64,000 nt of DNA, taken from contig NZ_FCOX02000025.1 of the NCBI RefSeq assembly GCF_900044055.2, forward strand, positions 1 to 64,000, in the 5' to 3' direction. The DNA is from Caballeronia calidae. GTDB taxonomy: Bacteria; Pseudomonadota; Gammaproteobacteria; Burkholderiales; Burkholderiaceae. The notes below the pieces were generated by a model that saw only the letters and a program-made list of their open reading frames with translations, was not told the origin of the DNA and made no database searches. Within the stretch, counting starts at the first letter, position 1. Every line of letters starts with the position of its first letter. Shown here piece after piece: positions 59,211-64,000 of the stretch. A program made the position numbers and the translations under genes.

Positions 59211-60382
59211 ACTTCTATCCGTGGCTCGCCAGTGCCGCACGCGCACACACCGCGCCGCCGCCGTTCGCCATCGGTTGTATCGAGGATGGCAACGGGACAT
59301 GTCCGGTCGAAGAGTGCGTCGTCGACCATGTGCCGTTCTGTTCGCTGCGGCGTTTCGCGCGCGCCTGGCCCGCGCGGAAGGACAAGGACGGCAGCGCGGC
59401 GCGCGAAGCGGTCTTCGTGTGCGCGCCCCTCGCCGGGCATCACGCGGTGATGATGCGGGAATCGGTCGAATCGCTGCTGCAGCACGCGGACGTCTATATC
59501 ACCGACTGGATCGACGCACGCGACATCTCGCCCGAAGCGGGTCCGCTGAGCCTCGAAGACTATGTGCTCACGCTTGAGCGCTTCGTGCGACGCGCTCAGC
59601 GGGAAGCGGGGGCGTTGCACCTGCTCGCCGTGTGTCAGGCGGCGCCGCCGGCCCTCGCGGCCGCTGCGTTGCGCGCCGACGCGGGCGACGAGCCGCTTGC
59701 GAGTCTGACGCTGATCGGCGGACCCATCGACGCACGTCTGAATCCGACCGCACTCGAGCGATTCGCACAGAGCCACGAGCGAGCGTGGTTTCGCGCATGG
59801 GTCATCGATACGGTTCCCGCGCCCTATGTCGGCGCGACACGACCGGTCTATCCCGGCTACCTGCAACAGGCGGCGATATTGACGGGGCATCCCGAGCGGC
59901 AATTCGCGCTCGCCATGCGCTACTGGATGAGCGCCGTTCGAGCCTCTGGTGAGCCGCTCGCGCAGGCGCAGCGTGCGTTCGACGAGTACGCGGCGGTGCT
60001 CGACATGCCCGAGGCGTATTTTCTCGACACCATCGAGGTGGTCTTTCAGGAGGCCCTTCTTGCACGCGGACTTTGGCGCATCGGGGAGCGGCCGGTTCGA
60101 CCCGCAGCGCTGTCCGGTATCCCGCTCTGCACGATCGAAGGCGGCCGTGACGACATCACCGGCGCTGGACAGACTCACGCCGCGCATGCGCTTTGCGCGA
60201 ACACCGGCGCGCCGCGAAGCCGCCTGACCATCGACGACTGCAACCACTACGACCTCTTCACCGGGCCGCGCTGGCGTGACATCGTTCAGCCGGCTCTACG
60301 CGATTTCTGGCGCTCGCTCGACACGCGCTGTCATGCGCACCACCCGGAACGAATCAGTCAGTCTCGTCGGAGCCATCGCTGA
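59159..60382 (+). CDS. phaZ: Intracellular poly(3-hydroxybutyrate) depolymerase
   Basis: 407 residues of alpha/beta-hydrolase fold. The nucleophile is Cys159 in AVCQAAPPALA, the Cys-containing variant of the lipase box known in intracellular PhaZ. The catalytic Asp is in EGGRDDITG and His in DDCNHYDLF. Other matches are VYITDWIDARD and TLIGGPIDARLNPT. It releases 3-hydroxybutyrate from storage granules, providing carbon and reducing power in non-growing cells. GAGGAG precedes ATG 59159; an open frame further upstream is not used. It fits with a low-oxygen persistence set. Confidence 0.9.
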   Translation: MSCRWPDAWQGFAPPIVNFYPWLASAARAHTAPPPFAIGCIEDGNGTCPVEECVVDHVPFCSLRRFARAWPARKDKDGSAAREAVFVCAPLAGHHAVMMRESVESLLQHADVYITDWIDARDISPEAGPLSLEDYVLTLERFVRRAQREAGALHLLAVCQAAPPALAAAALRADAGDEPLASLTLIGGPIDARLNPTALERFAQSHERAWFRAWVIDTVPAPYVGATRPVYPGYLQQAAILTGHPERQFALAMRYWMSAVRASGEPLAQAQRAFDEYAAVLDMPEAYFLDTIEVVFQEALLARGLWRIGERPVRPAALSGIPLCTIEGGRDDITGAGQTHAAHALCANTGAPRSRLTIDDCNHYDLFTGPRWRDIVQPALRDFWRSLDTRCHAHHPERISQSRRSHR

Positions 60383-60599
60383 AGCGGGAAAGCAGCCGCT
60401 CCAGCCGCTCCCGCTGCCGTGGAATCAATCCCGGCGTCGCTCGGACTTCGATGACTCGAGCGCGCCAATAGGTCCGCGCAAACATCGAATCGGCGCCCTC
60501 ACCTGCGAGGACGCGCTCAAGATGGTCGATCTCGTTATCGACACTTCTGGGCGCGCAAATGCTTCCGCGTCCCAATTTCGGGGACGAAGTTCTCTTCAT
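60354..60599 (-). CDS. Small hypothetical protein (81 aa)
   Basis: 81 residues, helical, charged: NEIDHLERVLAGEGADS, then FARTYWRARVIEVRATP and RQRERLERLLSRFSDG. It overlaps the 3' end of phaZ by 29 bp on the opposite strand. I recognise no family and its similarity to short regulatory peptides is not proven. It might be a real gene because the composition differs from typical antisense shadow frames. Confidence 0.5.
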   Translation of the reverse strand: MKRTSSPKLGRGSICAPRSVDNEIDHLERVLAGEGADSMFARTYWRARVIEVRATPGLIPRQRERLERLLSRFSDGSDETD

Positions 60600-60781
60600 T
60601 TTCTCTCAGGTTCATTGTGTCGACGAAGCGGCCACGCCGGCCTTCGCCGTACCTTTAAAGGTATGTTCTAAATGTGTAGAAAGCCTACATCAAAAGGAAC
60701 GCGCGGTTGGAGAGGGTAAATGCGGATTTTGCGGAGCCTCGCTTATCCGGCACAACTCGCCGATCATTTCCGCGCGCGCGT
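60600..60781. other. AT-rich gap with a palindrome, upstream of the 81-aa gene
   Basis: About 180 bp. It contains the perfect palindrome TACCTTTAAAGGTA (60650-60663). Composition is unlike its surroundings. An open frame on the plus strand from 60559 has CSKC and CGFC pairs; see findings. Confidence 0.5.
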
Positions 60782-61831
60782 TCAATGTGGCCGCTGCGTC
60801 ATCACGCGCAACATCGGATGTCCGTCGACGCTTGCCAGCGGAAAGTACGACCGGCGCGTCGCCGCATCGACGTACACGACGTGAGCGTTCGGACCCAGAT
60901 GCCCCTCGCCCGACTTCGTGACGCGTGCCCCGTCGATCCGGAACATCGACACGACACCCGCTTCGCCGGCGACGTACACCGTGTTCGCGGACGCGTCGAA
61001 CGCAAGCACGTCCGGATCCCGTCCCACGTCGAACGACTGGGTTACGCGCATCGTACGCATATCGAGTATCAGCAACCGGCTGTTTCCTTCACACGCAATG
61101 AAGGCGAGACGAGCTTGCGGCGCGATGAGCAAGCCGTGGTTGCCCTTCGCGCCGGGCAAGTCGGTCCGCGCGACGATCGCGTCTGACGCCGGATCGATTT
61201 CCACCAACTGCCGGCGCGTCTGCACGTTGACGAAGATATGCCGCGACACCGGATCGTATTGCGTGTTGCCCGCCTCGCCGCCGAGCGCGATCGTCCTGAC
61301 GCGCCGATTCGTCGAAACATCGATGACGGTCTCGGTTCTTCCGGTCTCATCGGAGACGTACAGCTTGTGTGCTTCGGGCGCATAGGCCATGCCGTCCGGA
61401 TAGACGCCGCCGGGCATGCGCGCGACGATCTTCAGCGTCTTCTCGTCGAACGCGACGATCTCGTTCGTCCCGGTCGCCGATGCGAACACGCGCGACAGTT
61501 CCGGGACCACCAGCACGCCATGCACGGCATCGACATGGGGTATCGTATCGACGACACGCGCGTGTTGCGTATCGAAGACGACGATCTCGCCATCGCCCAG
61601 ATGCGCGATGAACAGCAGATGGCGTTCGGGATCGCCACTTTCATAGTCGAAACGCGATGCGCGCCCAGGCAATGGAACATCCGTCACGTGTCGAAGCGGA
61701 AGATGCGTCACATCGGGTTCGTCCGCCGCAGAGGAGATGCGCGGCGTCAGTTGAGCCATGAATGCAGCAGCGAGCAGCAGTGCGCCACCGAGCCGCGAGG
61801 CCGAGCGCCGGCCATGTCGTAACGTGTCCAT
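60782..61831 (-). CDS. Secreted YVTN-type beta-propeller protein
   Basis: 349 residues: signal peptide (GGALLLAAAFMAQ, cleavage about SSAAD), then six to seven beta-propeller repeats of the YVTN type (pattern D-x-x-T-x-x-V-x-x-I; for example VVFDTQHARVVDTIPHVD and YVSDETGRTETVIDVSTN). It should be periplasmic or surface-bound. The ligand or enzymatic role is unknown. A strong GGAGGAAG precedes ATG 61831. It is divergent from the streptogramin-lyase-like gene, also a propeller. Confidence 0.85.
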   Translation of the reverse strand: MDTLRHGRRSASRLGGALLLAAAFMAQLTPRISSAADEPDVTHLPLRHVTDVPLPGRASRFDYESGDPERHLLFIAHLGDGEIVVFDTQHARVVDTIPHVDAVHGVLVVPELSRVFASATGTNEIVAFDEKTLKIVARMPGGVYPDGMAYAPEAHKLYVSDETGRTETVIDVSTNRRVRTIALGGEAGNTQYDPVSRHIFVNVQTRRQLVEIDPASDAIVARTDLPGAKGNHGLLIAPQARLAFIACEGNSRLLILDMRTMRVTQSFDVGRDPDVLAFDASANTVYVAGEAGVVSMFRIDGARVTKSGEGHLGPNAHVVYVDAATRRSYFPLASVDGHPMLRVMTQRPH

Positions 61832-61909
61832 GTGCTTCCTCCGTCGACACGGATCGGGCAACACGCAGCGAGCGGTATCGCCGGCACATGCTGTGCCATA
61901 GGGGCGAAC

Positions 61910-62911
61910 ATGATTTTCATCGCAAGGTGCTTCCGCTATTGTGCGCCGGTTCTTGTCGGGGCCGTGATCGCGATGAGTCCGGCGCAGGCGCAGCCTCCAT
62001 CGTTCGATTCATTCGCCGTTCCTTCCGGCAGCGCACCGCACGACGTCGCGCCGTCGCCGGACGGCACGGTGTGGTACACCGCGCAGGCACAGGGCGCGGT
62101 CGGGCGGCTTGACCCGCGCAACGGCAAGATCGATCGCGTCGCGCTCGGCGACGGCTCGGCACCGCACGGCGTCATCGTCGGTCAGGATGGGGCGGCATGG
62201 ATCACCGACGGCGGACTGAACGCGATCGTGCGCGTCGATTCGCAGACACTCGCGGTCAGGCGCTTTCCCTTGCCCAAGGACCGGCGCAACGCGAATCTGA
62301 ACACGGCGGTCTTCGATAAGCGAGGCCATCTCTGGTTCACAGGGCAAAGCGGCATCTACGGCGAACTCGATCCGGCAAGCGGCCACATGCGCGTATTCGA
62401 TGCGCCGCGTGGTCCCGGCGCGTACGGCATTTGTGTAACGCCCGACGGCAGCGTGTATTTCGCGTCCCTGGCGGGCAGCTATCTCGGCCGCATCGATCCG
62501 GTGAGCGGCGCGGCGGAGGTCATCGAGCCGCCGACGCCGGAGCAGGGCGCGCGGCGAGTGTGGTCCGATTCGAAAGGACGCGTCTGGATCAGCGAGTGGA
62601 ATGCGGGAAAGGTCGGCATGTTCGACCCCGCAACGCATCGATGGCGGGAATGGCGGCTGCCCGGCCCGAATCCGCATGCGTACGCGATCTTCGTCGATGA
62701 CAAGGACATCGTCTGGCTCAGTGAATGGAGCGCGAACGCGCTGGTGCGCTTCGACCCGCGAACCGAACGATTCGACACGCTTGCGCTGCCACGGCCGCAC
62801 GCGAACGTGCGTCAGATGATGGGGCGCCCCGGCGAGGTCTGGCTGTCCGAGTCCGGCACCGATCATCTGTCGCGGTATCCATCGGACAAAGCGCGTTCCG
62901 GCAGCGAATGA
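61910..62911 (+). CDS. Secreted virginiamycin B lyase/streptogramin-lyase-like beta-propeller
   Basis: 333 residues, signal peptide (VLVGAVIAMSPAQAQ). The repeats carry the Vgb-type motifs: GTVWYTAQAQGAVGRLDPRN, GAAWITDGGLNAIVRVD, GHLWFTGQSGIYGELDPAS, WISEWNAGKVGMFDPAT. Characterised Vgb enzymes linearise streptogramin B with His and Glu ligands of Mg2+; those residues cannot be assigned safely here, and export to the periplasm differs from the cytoplasmic Vgb. Many family members are not lyases. Start 61910 has GGGG upstream. Confidence 0.83.
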   Translation: MIFIARCFRYCAPVLVGAVIAMSPAQAQPPSFDSFAVPSGSAPHDVAPSPDGTVWYTAQAQGAVGRLDPRNGKIDRVALGDGSAPHGVIVGQDGAAWITDGGLNAIVRVDSQTLAVRRFPLPKDRRNANLNTAVFDKRGHLWFTGQSGIYGELDPASGHMRVFDAPRGPGAYGICVTPDGSVYFASLAGSYLGRIDPVSGAAEVIEPPTPEQGARRVWSDSKGRVWISEWNAGKVGMFDPATHRWREWRLPGPNPHAYAIFVDDKDIVWLSEWSANALVRFDPRTERFDTLALPRPHANVRQMMGRPGEVWLSESGTDHLSRYPSDKARSGSE

Positions 62912-63013
62912 CCGCTCGATCCACGACAGCTTCCGTGTCGCTCCGGTTTGCCCGTCGATGATGAGGCTGGCCATCGATCCGAAAGCTCTCTCCCGCCGTT
63001 GGCAGGGACGGCG

Positions 63014-64000
63014 TCACTTGCTCATATATTTCTGTGCGAGCGCCTCATACAGCGGCGGCGCAAACAGCTTCGACACCTGACTTGAGATCAGTGCGGTAGC
63101 CATCAGTGACAGCACGAGCGCGTGTCCGTTGATCATCTCGATGACGATCACGAATGCCGTGATCGGACTTTGCGTGACGGCGGCGAGATAGCCGACCATG
63201 CCGAGCGCAATCAGCATCGGCAATTCCATGCCGCCGAAGACGAGATGAAGCGCGTTGCCGATGCCCGCGCCGATGGCGAGCGACGGAGCGAAGAGTCCGC
63301 CCGGCGCGCCGGGAAGATACGAGCCGACCATCGATGCCATTTTCAGCAGCGGGTAGCTCGCGCCGAGCTGGGAGTTGCCTTCGAGCATGCCGCGCGCTTC
63401 CGCATAGCCGCTGCCGAAGGTGTGACCGCCGGCGGCGACACCCACCACGGCGATGAACAGACCGCACGCCGCTCCGAATGCCACCGGATGAGACACACGC
63501 CAGTCGATCAGCCGCGCCGGCATCCAGCGCTGCGTGTTCAGCAGGAGCCAGCAGAAGATGCCGCCCGCGATACCCGTCAACGCACCGAGCAGGACGACGG
63601 CGAGCGCGAGCGAATCAGGGAAATGTCCGCTCAGATCGATCGTGCCGAAGTAGGTGTAATTGCCTTGCAGCGCGAGCGAGACGATACCGGCGAAGATGAT
63701 CGCGGTGATCAGCACGCCGCTCGTGCGCTGCTCGAAGCTGCGCGTAAGTTCTTCGATGGCGAAGACCACGCCCGCGAGCGGCGCGTTGAACGCAGCCGAT
63801 AGGCCGGCCGCCGCGCCCGCGAGCGCCAGATTGCGTTCGAGCGCGCCCGCGCGCATGCTGCGCAGCCGCGCGGGATAAAAGCGGCGCAGGCTGAACATGA
63901 GCGCCGCGCCCACGTGAATGGTCGGCCCTTCCCGGCCGATGGTGAAGCCCCCGAGAATCGACAGGAACGACAACGCGATCTTGCCGATGAGAATGCGGAT
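63014..64000 (-). CDS. ClC-family chloride channel/antiporter (5' end outside window)
   Basis: The frame runs to the window end; 328 residues are visible. It has the ClC motifs GREGP (gating Glu, as in H+/Cl- antiporters) and GGLFAPSLAIGAG (the chloride filter block), and about ten membrane segments. The C-terminus ends ALAQKYMSK without a CBS pair. An internal TTG at 63973 is not the start because the reading frame with family residues (LIGKIALSFLSILGG) continues upstream. Confidence 0.9.
   Translation of the reverse strand: MRILIGKIALSFLSILGGFTIGREGPTIHVGAALMFSLRRFYPARLRSMRAGALERNLALAGAAAGLSAAFNAPLAGVVFAIEELTRSFEQRTSGVLITAIIFAGIVSLALQGNYTYFGTIDLSGHFPDSLALAVVLLGALTGIAGGIFCWLLLNTQRWMPARLIDWRVSHPVAFGAACGLFIAVVGVAAGGHTFGSGYAEARGMLEGNSQLGASYPLLKMASMVGSYLPGAPGGLFAPSLAIGAGIGNALHLVFGGMELPMLIALGMVGYLAAVTQSPITAFVIVIEMINGHALVLSLMATALISSQVSKLFAPPLYEALAQKYMSK

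Overview
The window is GC-rich DNA with dense, short-spaced genes and codon use typical of Burkholderiaceae. Gene content points to a Paraburkholderia/Caballeronia/Burkholderia-type soil or plant-associated bacterium: an aryl-polyene cluster with an ammonia lyase, organosulfur genes, DUF2934- and DUF3331-like small proteins, a D-tartrate dehydratase and a low-oxygen island. This genus call is inference. No rRNA, tRNA, insertion sequence or CRISPR array was seen.

Layout. (1) 1-310: the 3' end of a glycine-rich repeat protein and its terminator. (2) 416-20465: a CPBP protease-like membrane protein followed by an aryl-polyene (APE) pigment cluster. Its core is one minus-strand operon (20465 to 3468) in which most genes overlap by ATGA. 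It holds a truncated chain-length-factor-like ketosynthase, an acyltransferase, two ACPs, a membrane protein, an AMP-ligase fused to a dehydratase, a glycosyltransferase fused to an acyltransferase, an ammonia lyase, a thioesterase, a LolA-like carrier, an MMPL exporter, three full-length ketosynthases, a second dehydratase, a ketoreductase and two small exported proteins. A divergent flavoprotein and methyltransferase pair sits at its far end. The logic is an aryl starter from an aromatic amino acid, activation and loading on ACP, iterative extension with KR/DH reduction, then transfer to a lipid or sugar and export to the outer membrane. (3) 20950-26870: a DHFR/RibD-like reductase, a group of tiny Burkholderia-type proteins, a PAS-PAS hybrid histidine kinase with two receiver domains, and a HAD phosphatase. 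(4) 27008-35630: an organosulfur or sulfonate acquisition block with an FMN reductase, three DszC/SfnB-type flavoprotein monooxygenases, an SsuD/SfnG-type monooxygenase and an SsuABC-like transporter. (5) 35649-40950: SDR plus cupin, a decayed amino-acid-binding-protein fragment, a TetR regulator and a bifunctional penicillin-binding protein. (6) 41135-43772: four secreted unknowns, three of them tandem paralogues. (7) 43874-46103: D-tartrate dehydratase and a divergent LysR regulator. (8) 46177-50395: small unknowns, a wrecked GAF/receiver sensor kinase, a membrane protein, a GNAT-like protein and an AI-2E-family permease.

(9) 50537-60599: a low-oxygen island. It has a CBS-BON protein, a nitroreductase, three tandem-domain universal stress proteins, Hsp20, a NarX-type histidine kinase, a cytochrome c, a ribosome-hibernation-factor-like protein, a 32-residue membrane peptide and a PHB depolymerase. 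Eight FNR/ANR/FixK-type boxes (TTGAY-N4-RTCAA) lie only in its intergenic spaces, mostly as one box per divergent promoter. This resembles the low-oxygen-activated (lxa) locus known from Burkholderia cenocepacia. (10) 60782-64000: two secreted beta-propeller proteins and a ClC chloride channel cut by the window end.

Most interesting items: the FNR-box architecture of 51.3-58.4 kb; a FabB-like ketosynthase whose first catalytic His is Gln; the MIO ammonia lyase with a Tyr-His selectivity pair inside the APE operon; the tandem secreted triplet; two gene wrecks; and a 32-aa membrane peptide under its own FNR box.
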